Below, in pieces: positions 19,027 through 27,423 of a stretch of DNA of 64,000 nt. This DNA comes from Methylobacterium sp. Leaf108 (lineage in GTDB: Bacteria > Pseudomonadota > Alphaproteobacteria > Rhizobiales > Beijerinckiaceae). How positions within the stretch are numbered: position 1 is the stretch's first letter; each line of letters begins with the position of its first letter. The notes under the pieces were generated by a model, which had not been told where the DNA came from, did not search any database, and saw nothing but the letters and a program-made list of their open reading frames with translations. The DNA lies in NCBI RefSeq assembly GCF_001423265.1, contig NZ_LMND01000030.1, positions 334,996-398,995 of the forward strand, given 5' to 3'. Position numbers and translations under genes: made by a program.

Positions 19027-19156
19027 GGGAATGACGAATGAGCGACGGGTTCAGTGGAGGCGCAGGCCGGAGCGGTCAACAGCGGCGGCGTCGATCGCGC
19101 CGGAATCGCGGCCGGCGCATGAGGCCCCTGCATGGCCGTCCCGGCGTAACGGCCGG

Positions 19157-19195
19157 TTGCGGCGACGACGGGGCAGGGCCGATATTGCACTGCAA
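19157..19195 (+). promoter_or_regulatory. promoter with PhaR-like operator TTGCA-C-TGCAA
   Basis: A perfect 11-bp palindrome lies at 19185-19195. Read on, TGCACTGCAACA fits the motif TGCRNYGCASMA reported for PhaR, the polyhydroxybutyrate-responsive repressor of alphaproteobacteria, at 11 of 12 positions (from memory). A possible -35 TTGCGG (19157-19162) and -10 GATATT (19181-19186) overlap it. It sits 40 bp before the 46-codon ORF. Confidence 0.5.
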
Positions 19196-19235
19196 CAAAG
19201 CGGGTTCCACCACCCCCCCGCTCCAGGAGCCGACC

Positions 19236-19376
19236 ATGCTGGTTTTCCTCGCCACCACCCTGCCGCAGCCGGCCGAGGACGTCCTCGACCGCGATCCGGG
19301 CATCCTCACCCTCGCCGCCGCCCTGGTGAACGCCTGGCAGCGCCGCCTCGGCCGCCACCGGGACAACGCGGCCTGA
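19236..19376 (+). CDS. 46-aa small protein, possibly PhaR-controlled
   Basis: 46 codons from ATG 19236 with AGGAG 8 bases upstream. It begins MLVFLATTLPQPAEDVLDRD and ends with a basic stretch (NAWQRRLGRHRDN). It has no membrane helix or signal peptide of normal length. A longer in-frame reading from 19038 is Arg-rich and looks non-coding. The function is unknown. The PhaR-like site upstream would link it to polyhydroxybutyrate or acetyl-CoA status; this is inference only. Confidence 0.55.
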   Translation: MLVFLATTLPQPAEDVLDRDPGILTLAAALVNAWQRRLGRHRDNAA

Positions 19377-19487
19377 ACCGGGTCCGCGCGTGGCCTTGGC
19401 GGTTCGCCGTTCTGGGTCTGCGACAAATCGAGATCCGCGCCGGCCGAGGCGTTGGCCAGCCCGCGCGAACCTGCTTAACCATCCCGC

Positions 19488-20813
19488 ATGATGGATGTGT
19501 CCCGAGCCCACCGCGTGCTCCCGTCTTCGTGGCGGGCGACGATCCTCGCCGCCGTCCTGCTGCTCGCTGCGGGCCCGCCCGTGGCACGCGCGCAATGGCA
19601 GGGCCACGGCGGGCCGGTGCGGGCCCTGGCGGTGGCGCCCGACGGCGGGCTCGCCATCTCCGGCAGCTTCGACCACTCGGCGATCCTCTGGGCGATCGAG
19701 CCCGGTGCGGCCTTGCGGGTGCTGCGCGTCCACGAGGGCGCGGTCAACGCCGCGGTCGCGGCGGGCGGCGGGCGTTTCCTCACCGGCGGCGAGGACGGTC
19801 GCATCGCCCTGTGGCAAGTCGGATCGCCCGAGCCGGTCACGGTCTTCACCGACCACCAGGGTCCGGTGGCCGGCCTCGCCCTGTCGCCCGACGGGAGCCT
19901 CCTCGCCTCCGCCTCCTGGGACGGCACCGCCCGGATCCGCTCGACCGGCGGCGGCGCGGTGCGGACGCTGGCGGGCCACACCGGCCCGGTCAACGCGGTG
20001 GCCTTCCTCGGTGACGGCCGCCTGGTCTCGGCGGGCTACGACGGCACCCTGCGGATCTGGCCGGCCGAGGGCGAGGCGCCGCCCGCGGTGATCACCCTGG
20101 GCACGCCGCTCAACACCGTGGCCGTGGCCGCGGACGGTGAGATCGTGACGGCGGGTGCCGACAGCGTCGTGCGAGTCCTATCGGCCCAGGGGCAGGTCAG
20201 GGCCGACGTCGAACTGGCCCCGAACCCCGTCATCGCGCTGGCGCTCTCCCCCGACGGGACGCGGATCGCCGCCGCCACGGTGGCGGGCACCGTGGCGATG
20301 ATCGCGCGGGCGGAGGCAAAGGTGCTGTTCAACCTCGTCGGACCCGGCCTGCCGGTGTGGTCGCTGGCCTTCCGGCCGGACGGGGCCGAACTGCTCACCG
20401 GCGGCGGCGACCGGCTGGTGCGGCGCTGGAACGCCGCCACGGGCGAGCCTATCGGCGCCCTCGCGATGGCCCGCCCGGCCGATGCGCTCGCGGCCTACAA
20501 GGGCGAGCGCGGCGCCGAGGTGTTTCGCGCCTGCGTCGCCTGCCACACCCTGTCGCCCGACGAGGGCCCGCGCGCCGGCCCTACCCTGAGCGGCATCTTC
20601 GGTCGCCGCATCGCCAGCGCGCCGGGCTACCGGTTCTCCGAACCGCTCCGGCACCTCGATATCGTCTGGGATGCGCGCACCATCGCCGAACTCTTCGAGG
20701 TCGGTCCCTCGCGCTACACCCCGGGCACCAAGATGCCCGAGCAGACGATCCGCGACCGGGACGACCGCGAGGCGCTGGTGCGCTTCCTCGAGAAGGCGAC
20801 CCGGGCGAACTGA
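19488..20813 (+). CDS. WD40-repeat protein with C-terminal c-type cytochrome domain
   Basis: 441 residues. The N-terminus is a signal peptide (ATILAAVLLLAAGPPVARAQ), so the protein is periplasmic. About six or seven WD40-type repeats follow (for example GGPVRALAVAPDGGLAISGS and GPVAGLALSPDGSLLASASW). The last 100 residues are a class I cytochrome c: Cys349-Val-Ala-Cys352-His353 binds haem and Met416 in TKMPEQ is the likely second ligand. It converges with the 4Fe-4S gene (10 bases between stops). A role in electron transfer near formate dehydrogenase is suggested by context only. Confidence 0.88.
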   Translation: MMDVSRAHRVLPSSWRATILAAVLLLAAGPPVARAQWQGHGGPVRALAVAPDGGLAISGSFDHSAILWAIEPGAALRVLRVHEGAVNAAVAAGGGRFLTGGEDGRIALWQVGSPEPVTVFTDHQGPVAGLALSPDGSLLASASWDGTARIRSTGGGAVRTLAGHTGPVNAVAFLGDGRLVSAGYDGTLRIWPAEGEAPPAVITLGTPLNTVAVAADGEIVTAGADSVVRVLSAQGQVRADVELAPNPVIALALSPDGTRIAAATVAGTVAMIARAEAKVLFNLVGPGLPVWSLAFRPDGAELLTGGGDRLVRRWNAATGEPIGALAMARPADALAAYKGERGAEVFRACVACHTLSPDEGPRAGPTLSGIFGRRIASAPGYRFSEPLRHLDIVWDARTIAELFEVGPSRYTPGTKMPEQTIRDRDDREALVRFLEKATRAN

Positions 20814-20823
20814 TCGCTCCGGA

Positions 20824-22866
20824 TCAGGCGAGGGGATCGCCGCGCTCGGCCCGCTCGCGCAGATAATCCTCGCTCGTGCGGGGCCGGGGGCGCTCGGGCG
20901 CCGCATGCGGGTCGAAGCCGGTGTTGGTGGCGACCTCGATCCGGCAGGTGTCGCACATCATCAGCGTGCGCAGGCGCTCCTCGCCCGCACTGCCGGCGAA
21001 CATCCAGTGCCGATCCTTGAGTTTGGCCATGACGCGCTCGATCGTGCTGCGGGTGCCGAACGGCTTGCCGCAGGCGACGCAGTCGAACGGCTTCTCCTCC
21101 TTCACCACGCGGCGCGGCGCGGCCCAGGCCTCGAAATCGATCTGCGGCTTGAGCGTGATGACCCGCTCCGGGCAGGTCGCTGCGCACAGGCCGCATTGCA
21201 CGCACAGGCTCTCGTCGAAGGCCAGCAGCGGCCGGTCCTGGCTGTCGCCCAGCGCATGGGTGGGGCACGCGCTCACACAGGACAGGCACAGCGTGCAGCC
21301 CTCGACATCGATGTCGAGGCCACCGAACGGCGCGTCCGCCGCCAGCGGCACCACCGCGACCGGAGCGGGGGCGGCGACGTGCAATTCGCGGAACGCGAAC
21401 CGAAGGACGTCGCGTTTCGGGCCGACCGGCATGAAGGCGGCGGGCGAGGGTGCCGCCGTTCCCAGCGGCATCGCCGCGAGCGCCGCCGACAGGGCGTCGG
21501 GATCGTCCGTCTCTATGAGGCCGACCACGGTGCCGCCGCCCGCCGGGCCGTAGCCGAGCGCCCGGACAACGGTATCGGTGAGCGCGGCGAGGCGGTGGAC
21601 CGTCTCGATATCGTGCCGGGGCTTGGCACGCACCAGCAGCCGGACGCCGACGGCGCCGTAGGCGAACAGCGCCGCCACCGCCTCGGGGCCGATCTGGGTC
21701 AGTTCGTTGACGGCGACAGGCAGCACGTTCGCCGGCAGGCCGTCGCCGTAGCGAGCCAGCGCCTGGATCAGCGGCGTACCGTGCTCGTCGTCGTGGAACA
21801 GCACCACGCCGTCGCGGCCGCCGGCCGCGTGATAGGCCCGCATCAGGGTGCGCAACCGGCGCATCAGGGCGTCGGCGGCGGGAAGGGTGTAGGCGGCGGC
21901 CCCCGTGGGGCAGACCGAGGCGCAGGAGCCGCAGCCGGCACAGACATGGGGGTCGATCGCCACGTGCTCTCCAGCCGGCGCGATGGCACCGGTCGGGCAC
22001 ACGTCGAGGCAGCGGGTGCAGCCGGTGATGCGCGAACGCGAATGCGCGCACAGTTCGGCGTGGAAATCGATGAACCGGCTCTTCTCGAAGGTGCCGACGA
22101 GGTGCGAGACCGAGAACAGGGCCGCCTCCACGGCGGCGGGATCGCGCGGGTCGGCGCGGACGTAGCCGCTCCTGAGGTCGTGGGCCGGGAACAGCGGCGT
22201 TCCGCCGGTGAGATCGAGGACGAGATCGCAGGTCGATGTCGCCCCGTCGCGCGCCTCGTCGAACAGCAGCGAGCCGCGCGAGGCGGGGGAGGGGACGGCG
22301 TAGTCGTCGATCCGCAGCGAGAACGCCCCGAGGTGTCCCGAGGCGCCGGCGATGGTGCCCTTCAGGACGGGAAAGTCGTTGCGCCGCGGCGGGGCGACGT
22401 CGCCGGGCCGGCTCAGCAGCACCGTGACGTCGAGGTGGTCCGCGAGCCTTCGTCCGGCCTCCACCGCGACCTCGTCGCGGCCGTAGACCAGGACGACGCC
22501 CTGGCTCTCCATGGTGAGGATCTGCGGCGCGGCGGCGACCTCGGCGGCCGAGGCCAGGAGCGCAGCGATCTTGGGGCCGGCGGCGGCCCCTTGCGAGGAC
22601 CAGCCGGCGCTCTCGCGGATGTCGATGCAGGTCAGGCGATCCTCGGCCCCGATCTCGGCCGCGTGTTCGGAAAAGAGCGGCGCCTGCATGCTGCAGGAGA
22701 CCGTCACCTCGGCGCCCGACTCGAGGCTGGCCACCAGCCGCTCGATCTCGCGGCCGCAGAGCTCGGTCGCCGTCTCGAGGCGCCCGCCGCAGGCCGGAGC
22801 GATGGCGGCGGCATCGAGGGGGACGGTACCCTCGCAGGAACAGGCGAACACGACGCGGTCGGACAC
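20824..22866 (-). CDS. multi-cluster 4Fe-4S ferredoxin-type protein associated with formate dehydrogenase
   Basis: 680 residues from a GTG at 22866. Several [4Fe-4S] motifs are visible: CTRCLDVCP and CAGCGSCASVCP in the middle, CTLCLSCVSACP and CVQCGLCAATCP towards the end, then a zinc-ribbon-like CVACGKPFG with CDTC. The N-terminal region has a few isolated cysteines (FACSCEG). It is a soluble electron-transfer protein found beside FDH3-type operons in related bacteria. It probably feeds or accepts electrons during formate oxidation or cofactor maturation; no direct assignment exists. Confidence 0.8.
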   Translation of the reverse strand: MSDRVVFACSCEGTVPLDAAAIAPACGGRLETATELCGREIERLVASLESGAEVTVSCSMQAPLFSEHAAEIGAEDRLTCIDIRESAGWSSQGAAAGPKIAALLASAAEVAAAPQILTMESQGVVLVYGRDEVAVEAGRRLADHLDVTVLLSRPGDVAPPRRNDFPVLKGTIAGASGHLGAFSLRIDDYAVPSPASRGSLLFDEARDGATSTCDLVLDLTGGTPLFPAHDLRSGYVRADPRDPAAVEAALFSVSHLVGTFEKSRFIDFHAELCAHSRSRITGCTRCLDVCPTGAIAPAGEHVAIDPHVCAGCGSCASVCPTGAAAYTLPAADALMRRLRTLMRAYHAAGGRDGVVLFHDDEHGTPLIQALARYGDGLPANVLPVAVNELTQIGPEAVAALFAYGAVGVRLLVRAKPRHDIETVHRLAALTDTVVRALGYGPAGGGTVVGLIETDDPDALSAALAAMPLGTAAPSPAAFMPVGPKRDVLRFAFRELHVAAPAPVAVVPLAADAPFGGLDIDVEGCTLCLSCVSACPTHALGDSQDRPLLAFDESLCVQCGLCAATCPERVITLKPQIDFEAWAAPRRVVKEEKPFDCVACGKPFGTRSTIERVMAKLKDRHWMFAGSAGEERLRTLMMCDTCRIEVATNTGFDPHAAPERPRPRTSEDYLRERAERGDPLA

Positions 22867-22934
22867 GGGGACAGGCTTTCGGCGGCGAGGACAACGGGTC
22901 GAGGGGGATGCCGAAGGGGCGCGGGCGGCGGCCC

Positions 22935-22975
22935 TTCGCGTTCCCGTATCGGCGCCTTATACTCGAACCGTTCGA
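22935..22975 (+). promoter_or_regulatory. candidate promoter and operator of the formate dehydrogenase accessory operon
   Basis: A -10 like TATACT (22958-22963) is followed at once by a perfect 13-bp palindrome TCGAAC-C-GTTCGA (22963-22975), where a repressor would cover the start point. The -35 (TTCGCG, 22935-22940, 17-bp spacer) is poor. The site lies in the 172-base gap between divergent genes. Confidence 0.4.
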
Positions 22976-23038
22976 AAGAAGGGACCCGGCCCGTTGGCGC
23001 AGGGATATCGAGGGCGCCGGACCGATGACGGGCACGAC

Positions 23039-23779
23039 ATGACGATCCCTCCCGACACGCAGAGGGGGCGCCGGCTCGCGCTCCCGCCGGCGTTTTCGCC
23101 GGTGGTGCTGCCGTTCGATTCCGACGGCGCATTCGCCCATGCCTGCCGCATCGCCGCCGACATGCCGGACGGGGCCGCGCCGCTGGTCTGGGCCGGCCCG
23201 GCCGAGACCTTCGACATCGCCGTGGTGCTGGTGCCGGAGGAGCCCCTGCGCACGGCGCGCAGGGCGTTCCTTGCCGGCATGGTCGCCCTGGCGGCGGCGG
23301 TGGGCGCCCATGCGCCGCCCGAGATGCCCGTGGAGATCGCCTGGCCCGACACCCTGCTGTTCGACGGCGCCCGCATCGGCGGTGGCCGCCTCGCCTGGCC
23401 GCCGGGCTGCGGCGAGGACGAGGTGCCCGATTGGCTGGTGGTCTCCGGCATGCTGATCGTGTCCAAGGCCTATGCCGGCGACCCGGGCCTGACCCCGGCC
23501 TCGACCTCCCTGGACGAGCAGGGGTTCGGCCACGACGACCAGGAGAGCCTGGTGGAGGGCTTTGCGCGCAACCTCATGAAGACCTTCGAGGTCTGGGCCG
23601 AGGACGGGTTCGATGCGGTGGGGCGTCGCTACCTCGCTCATCTGCCGGCCGGAAAGGGGGACGTGCGACTCGCGCTGACCGAGACCGGCGACCTGTCGGA
23701 CGGAACGATCCGGCCACTGATGCCCGCTCTGGCGGTGCCGGCCTGGCTCGATCCGGCGACGGGCCGGGTGCGCCTGTGA
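23039..23779 (+). CDS. biotin/lipoate-protein ligase-like protein (DUF4444 family)
   Basis: 246 residues from ATG 23039. It resembles the biotin/lipoate ligase fold: FSPVVLPFDSDGAFAHACRI, then WAGPAETFDIAVVLVPEEPL and PVEIAWPDTLLFDGARIGGG. The last corresponds to the substrate-binding loop WPNDxxxxxxKxGG, but the usual Lys is absent, so classical ligase activity is doubtful. It is first of a tightly packed operon leading to formate dehydrogenase. The downstream start overlaps by 4 bases. Confidence 0.72.
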   Translation: MTIPPDTQRGRRLALPPAFSPVVLPFDSDGAFAHACRIAADMPDGAAPLVWAGPAETFDIAVVLVPEEPLRTARRAFLAGMVALAAAVGAHAPPEMPVEIAWPDTLLFDGARIGGGRLAWPPGCGEDEVPDWLVVSGMLIVSKAYAGDPGLTPASTSLDEQGFGHDDQESLVEGFARNLMKTFEVWAEDGFDAVGRRYLAHLPAGKGDVRLALTETGDLSDGTIRPLMPALAVPAWLDPATGRVRL

Positions 23780-24339
23780 GCGGTCTCAAACTGCCGCGCA
23801 CCCTGCGGCTCGACCCCTCCGACACCTTCGTCTTCGAGCGTCCGGCCGAACCCGGCGAATGGGCGGTCACCGGCTCGTTCCTGTTCTTCGACGTCGCCCC
23901 CGAGACGCTGGCACCGAAGGCGCGGGCGGCCTTCCGCTCCGGCTTCGTCGGCGTCGCGTCGCTGGGGTTCTCGACCCTGGTCGTGGTGTCCGAGGCCACG
24001 GAGGGCGAGCGCGACGCGGCGGTCTCGGCGCTGGCGCGGCACATCCACGACACCCTCGGTGCCCCCGACCTCGGGACCGCCGAGGCGGCGGCCCGCGAGG
24101 AGATCGAGACCGCCGCCTCCCTGTGCGCACCCGCCGTCGGTACGGTGCTCGCCCTGCATCGCACCAGCGAGGACGGCGGGATCCGCGAGCGGTTCCGCAC
24201 CCTCAACGCCCGGCCGCCGGGCCTGCCCGGTGCCGACCGGATGCACGCGCACGCCCGTGCGTTCACCTTCGTCGAGACCGACGACGAGCCCGAGGAGGTC
24301 GCCGACCTGATCGGGCTGATGGAGAATCCTGCACGATGA
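23776..24339 (+). CDS. DUF6505-like protein of the formate dehydrogenase cluster
   Basis: 187 residues from a GTG whose GTGA overlaps the preceding stop. It starts MSGLKLPRTLRLDPSDTFVF and has no signal peptide or membrane helix. The middle is Ala/Glu-rich and helical. The match to DUF6505 is made from gene order and recalled sequence style; no biochemical role is known. Constant association with FDH3-type genes suggests enzyme maturation. Confidence 0.68.
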   Translation: MSGLKLPRTLRLDPSDTFVFERPAEPGEWAVTGSFLFFDVAPETLAPKARAAFRSGFVGVASLGFSTLVVVSEATEGERDAAVSALARHIHDTLGAPDLGTAEAAAREEIETAASLCAPAVGTVLALHRTSEDGGIRERFRTLNARPPGLPGADRMHAHARAFTFVETDDEPEEVADLIGLMENPAR

Positions 24340-25346
24340 CCGAGTTCTGGGTCTCCAGCGGCCATCACCTGGCCGGACGGACGGAGGGCGGCGGGCTCGC
24401 CGTCACCGACGCACTGCTGCTCGCCTATCTCGCGCGTCCCGAACTCCTGCCCCCGGAAGAGGCCTGCGAGGCCGAGCGCGACCTTCACGCCAAGCTGATG
24501 GAAGCGCCGCGTCTCGCGGTTCCTCCCCGGGCGGTGGCCGCGATGGCCGATGCCGACGCCCGCGAGAACTGGGAGATGATGCTCGCCTTCCGCGACCGGC
24601 TCCTGGCGGCGCGCTCCGTGGAGGCCGCCTACCTCGATCTCGTGCGCAACGGCCTGCGCGGCACGCCGCCGATCTTCCTCAATCAGCTCGTCCACCTCAT
24701 CCTTCGCAACGCCCTCGACGGCTGCGAGGACCCCTACGTCCTGAGGGCGGCCGAGCTGTTCTTCCGGCCGCAGAAGGTCTCGCTGCACGAGGGCCGGGTT
24801 CTCCTGGCCGATGCCGAGGTGATCGAGGCGCGCGAGAGCACCAATGCCGCCTCGCCGCTGGTGGCGATGCTCGGCAAGGAGCCGGCGAACGAGCTCGACG
24901 TCATGGTCGACGACAACGCCTGGACCTACTGGAGCCGGTCGGACGCCTTCACCATGGCGCTCGATCTCGGCACCAACCCTCGGAGCCGCGACGGCCTCGC
25001 CCGCGCCATCGAGGCCTGGATCGGCCATCTCCTCCATGCGGGCGTGACGGTATCGCCGATTCCGACGATGGAGGATGCCGACTGGCGCTGGTTCGTCGGC
25101 CTCGACGCCGAGGCCACCCGGATCGGCAACGCCCTGTGGAACGGGCAGGCCCTCGACGCCGAGACCGGCCGCCGGGTGCTCGCCCTGTTCAGCCTCGTCT
25201 TCGAGGACGCCGCCCGGGTCGACCCCCAGGTCGGCGACCGGCCGGTCTACCTGATCCTGGCGATGGGCGGCGACGGGCGGTTGACCCTCAAGCCGCAGAA
25301 CCTCGTCGCCGGCCTGCCCCTCATCCAACCCGCCGAGGTCCTATGA
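24336..25346 (+). CDS. DUF6352-like protein of the formate dehydrogenase cluster
   Basis: 336 residues from ATG 24336, overlapping the previous stop (ATGA). It begins MTEFWVSSGHHLAGRTEGGG, is soluble and has few cysteines. Distinct stretches are GTPPIFLNQLVHLILRNALDG and DDNAWTYWSRSDAFTMALDL. I assign it to DUF6352 from its neighbours and this sequence style. Function unknown; its fixed place between DUF6505 and DUF3305 suggests a complex or a shared maturation step. Confidence 0.68.
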   Translation: MTEFWVSSGHHLAGRTEGGGLAVTDALLLAYLARPELLPPEEACEAERDLHAKLMEAPRLAVPPRAVAAMADADARENWEMMLAFRDRLLAARSVEAAYLDLVRNGLRGTPPIFLNQLVHLILRNALDGCEDPYVLRAAELFFRPQKVSLHEGRVLLADAEVIEARESTNAASPLVAMLGKEPANELDVMVDDNAWTYWSRSDAFTMALDLGTNPRSRDGLARAIEAWIGHLLHAGVTVSPIPTMEDADWRWFVGLDAEATRIGNALWNGQALDAETGRRVLALFSLVFEDAARVDPQVGDRPVYLILAMGGDGRLTLKPQNLVAGLPLIQPAEVL

Positions 25347-25882
25347 TGGAGACCGCTTCACCGGAATCCGCCGGTTCGCCCGAACACCGCTTCGCGGTCG
25401 GCATCATCGTGGTCCGGCGCAAGCTGAAGGGCATCTGGGCGAGCCATGCCTGGCTCCCCGTGGCCGCCCTGCCGGCGATCCCCGCCACCGCCCCCTGGAC
25501 CCGGCTGGCGGTGAGCGAGGAGGAGGAGACCTTCTATGCCGGCGCCTACGAGGTCGCCCTGCACCCGAGCGAGACCTCGCACTACCGGGACAACCTCGTT
25601 TCCGGCCGCCCCTCGCTGTGGGTGGCGCTGCGGCAGGTGGCAGAGGATTCCTACGAGGTCGCGGCCGTCACGGCCGACCCCTACGAGGGAGAATCCATGG
25701 CCGAGGGTATCGGCGAAGTGGTCGAGGCCGTGCCGATGCCGGCCGAGATCCAGGCCAAGCTCGCACAGTTCTTCGAGGCCTTCCACGTCGAGCGGGTGTT
25801 CCACAAGCGCAAGCGCGACCGCGCCGACCCGGAGGCCCTGGCCCGCCAGGACACCGGGCGCCGTCGCAAGGGAGACACCTGA
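25343..25882 (+). CDS. DUF3305 family protein
   Basis: 179 residues from ATG 25343 (MMETASPESAG). The core FAVGIIVVRRKLKGIWASHAW and YEVALHPSETSHYRDNLVSG followed by PSLWVAL is the DUF3305 signature. The C-terminal tail is basic (HKRKRDRADPEALAR). It is soluble and overlaps both neighbours by a few bases. DUF3305 and DUF3306 proteins accompany alphaproteobacterial formate dehydrogenase operons; their task is unknown. Confidence 0.78.
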   Translation: MMETASPESAGSPEHRFAVGIIVVRRKLKGIWASHAWLPVAALPAIPATAPWTRLAVSEEEETFYAGAYEVALHPSETSHYRDNLVSGRPSLWVALRQVAEDSYEVAAVTADPYEGESMAEGIGEVVEAVPMPAEIQAKLAQFFEAFHVERVFHKRKRDRADPEALARQDTGRRRKGDT

Positions 25883-26613
25883 TGGCCGGGGACGATTTCC
25901 TGTCGCGCTGGTCCCGCCGCAAGCGCGAGATCGTGCGCGAGGAGGCGCCGCCCGAGCTCCCGACGCCCGACTCGTCGGAGCGCGAGGCGCCGCCCGGGCC
26001 GGGAGACGAACCGCTTGCCGCGGCATCTGCCGATGACGAGGCCCATGCCGGCATTGGTGACATGGGCGACATGGCCGGCATCGACGAAGACGCCGTCGCC
26101 GCGCTGCCGTCCCTCGATTCGCTGACCGCCGACTCCGACCTCGCGCCGTTCCTCAAGGCCGGGGTGCCGCAGGTCCTGCGCAACGCGGCGATGCGCCGGA
26201 TGTGGTCCCTCGATCCCGGCATCCGCGACTACCTCGGCGAGGCGCGCGAATACGCCTTCGACTGGCACATCCCCGGCGCGGTGCCGGGCACCGGGCCGAT
26301 GCTGCCGACCGACGACATTGCCGGGATGGTCCGACAGATCTTCGCGGGGTCTAAGCCCCGCGTCGAGGTGGAGGTCGAGGCCGAAGCCGAGGCTCTCACG
26401 AACGACGCAGACGCAGACGCAGACGCGGTATCGCCGGTGGATACGGACGCGCCCGTGCAAACGACCCCGGCGGCGATCGCGCCTCCCGCGCCGCCGCCCG
26501 CGATGGAGCCGGAGTGTCCGGGGCCCGAGCTCGCCTCCCAGCGGGAGCCCGAGCGGGAAAAAGGCCCGTCCCAGGCCCGGCTGCGGCGCCATGGCGGCGC
26601 TTTGCCGATTTGA
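25882..26613 (+). CDS. DUF3306 family protein
   Basis: 243 residues. The start MAGDDFLSRWSRRKREI is the hallmark of DUF3306, and FLKAGVPQVLRNAAMRRMWS is its conserved core. The C-terminal third is low-complexity and acidic (alternating Val-Glu, then Asp-Ala encoded by a GACGCA hexamer repeated at 26407-26424), probably unstructured. The start shares one base with the DUF3305 stop. Confidence 0.78.
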   Translation: MAGDDFLSRWSRRKREIVREEAPPELPTPDSSEREAPPGPGDEPLAAASADDEAHAGIGDMGDMAGIDEDAVAALPSLDSLTADSDLAPFLKAGVPQVLRNAAMRRMWSLDPGIRDYLGEAREYAFDWHIPGAVPGTGPMLPTDDIAGMVRQIFAGSKPRVEVEVEAEAEALTNDADADADAVSPVDTDAPVQTTPAAIAPPAPPPAMEPECPGPELASQREPEREKGPSQARLRRHGGALPI

Positions 26614-26710
26614 TCCATTAAAAACTAGATTGCGGGCGTCTCAAACGGCATTAAGATGGCCTGCATACAAGGGCGGCATCGGCGGGTACGGCCGAGGCGC
26701 GGGGACGGAC

Positions 26711-27379
26711 ATGCGTTCGGGTGACACGGTGCAGGACAGGGTGGGCGACGTCGCCGGCCGTGATGCCGCGTTCGGCGTCATCGGCGACGTGAGCCCGGTG
26801 ATCGACGAGATCGATCGGTCCCGCGCCGATCAGTACGACCTCCTCGCCGTGTTGCTCGGGCGCTCTCCGTCTCCCGACCTGCTCTCGGCGCTCGCCGGCC
26901 TGCGGGGCGACGCGACGCCCCTCGGGCGTGCGGTGACGGATCTCGCCAAGGCGGCGGGAGACGCCGACCTCAGGGCCGTTCAGCGCGAGTATTTCGATCT
27001 CTTCGTCGGCGTCGGGCGCGGGGAACTCGTCCCCTTCGCGTCCTACTACCTCACCGGGTTCCTGAACGAGCGGCCGCTCGCCCGCCTGCGCGAGGATCTC
27101 CGTCGCCTCGGCGTCGAGCCGACCGGGGGCATGAGCGAGCCCGAGGACCACATCGCCATCGTGATGGAGATCATGGCGGGCCTGTGCGGCGGACGGCTCG
27201 GTGACGAGGCCGGTGCGGACCGGGACTTCTTCGCCCGCCACGTCGAACCGTGGGCGGCCCGCTTCTTCCGCGACGTCGCGCAGGCGCAGGCGTCGCGTTT
27301 CTACCGCGCCGTGGGCACCCTCGGCGCCGCCTACATCGACATCGAAGCGGAGGCCTTCGGCCTCGACGGCGCGTCGTGA
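26711..27379 (+). CDS. TorD-family chaperone for formate dehydrogenase
   Basis: 222 residues from ATG 26711. An all-helical TorD/DmsD-like protein: RADQYDLLAVLLGRSPSPDL at the N-terminus, VQREYFDLFVGVGRGELVPF-ASYYLTGFL in the middle and EPEDHIAIVMEIMAGLCGG later (the E-D-H motif). TorD chaperones bind the Tat signal of a molybdoenzyme until its cofactor is inserted. The Tat-signal FDH alpha subunit lies 275 bases downstream. A 97-base gap with AT-rich bases precedes it and might hold a second promoter. Confidence 0.87.
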   Translation: MRSGDTVQDRVGDVAGRDAAFGVIGDVSPVIDEIDRSRADQYDLLAVLLGRSPSPDLLSALAGLRGDATPLGRAVTDLAKAAGDADLRAVQREYFDLFVGVGRGELVPFASYYLTGFLNERPLARLREDLRRLGVEPTGGMSEPEDHIAIVMEIMAGLCGGRLGDEAGADRDFFARHVEPWAARFFRDVAQAQASRFYRAVGTLGAAYIDIEAEAFGLDGAS

Positions 27380-27423
27380 CCCCGTCACGCGTGCCCGACC
27401 GGATGGATTTTGGAGCGACGGAC

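Noticed and set aside
19038..19235. N-terminal extension of the 46-codon ORF
   Set aside because: The added 66 residues are Arg/Gly-rich and have no ribosome site; the operator and the AGGAG site favour the inner ATG.
26407..26424. GACGCA hexamer repeats in the DUF3306 gene as a phase-variation tract
   Set aside because: A 6-base unit keeps the reading frame, so changes in number would only lengthen a disordered Asp-Ala stretch.
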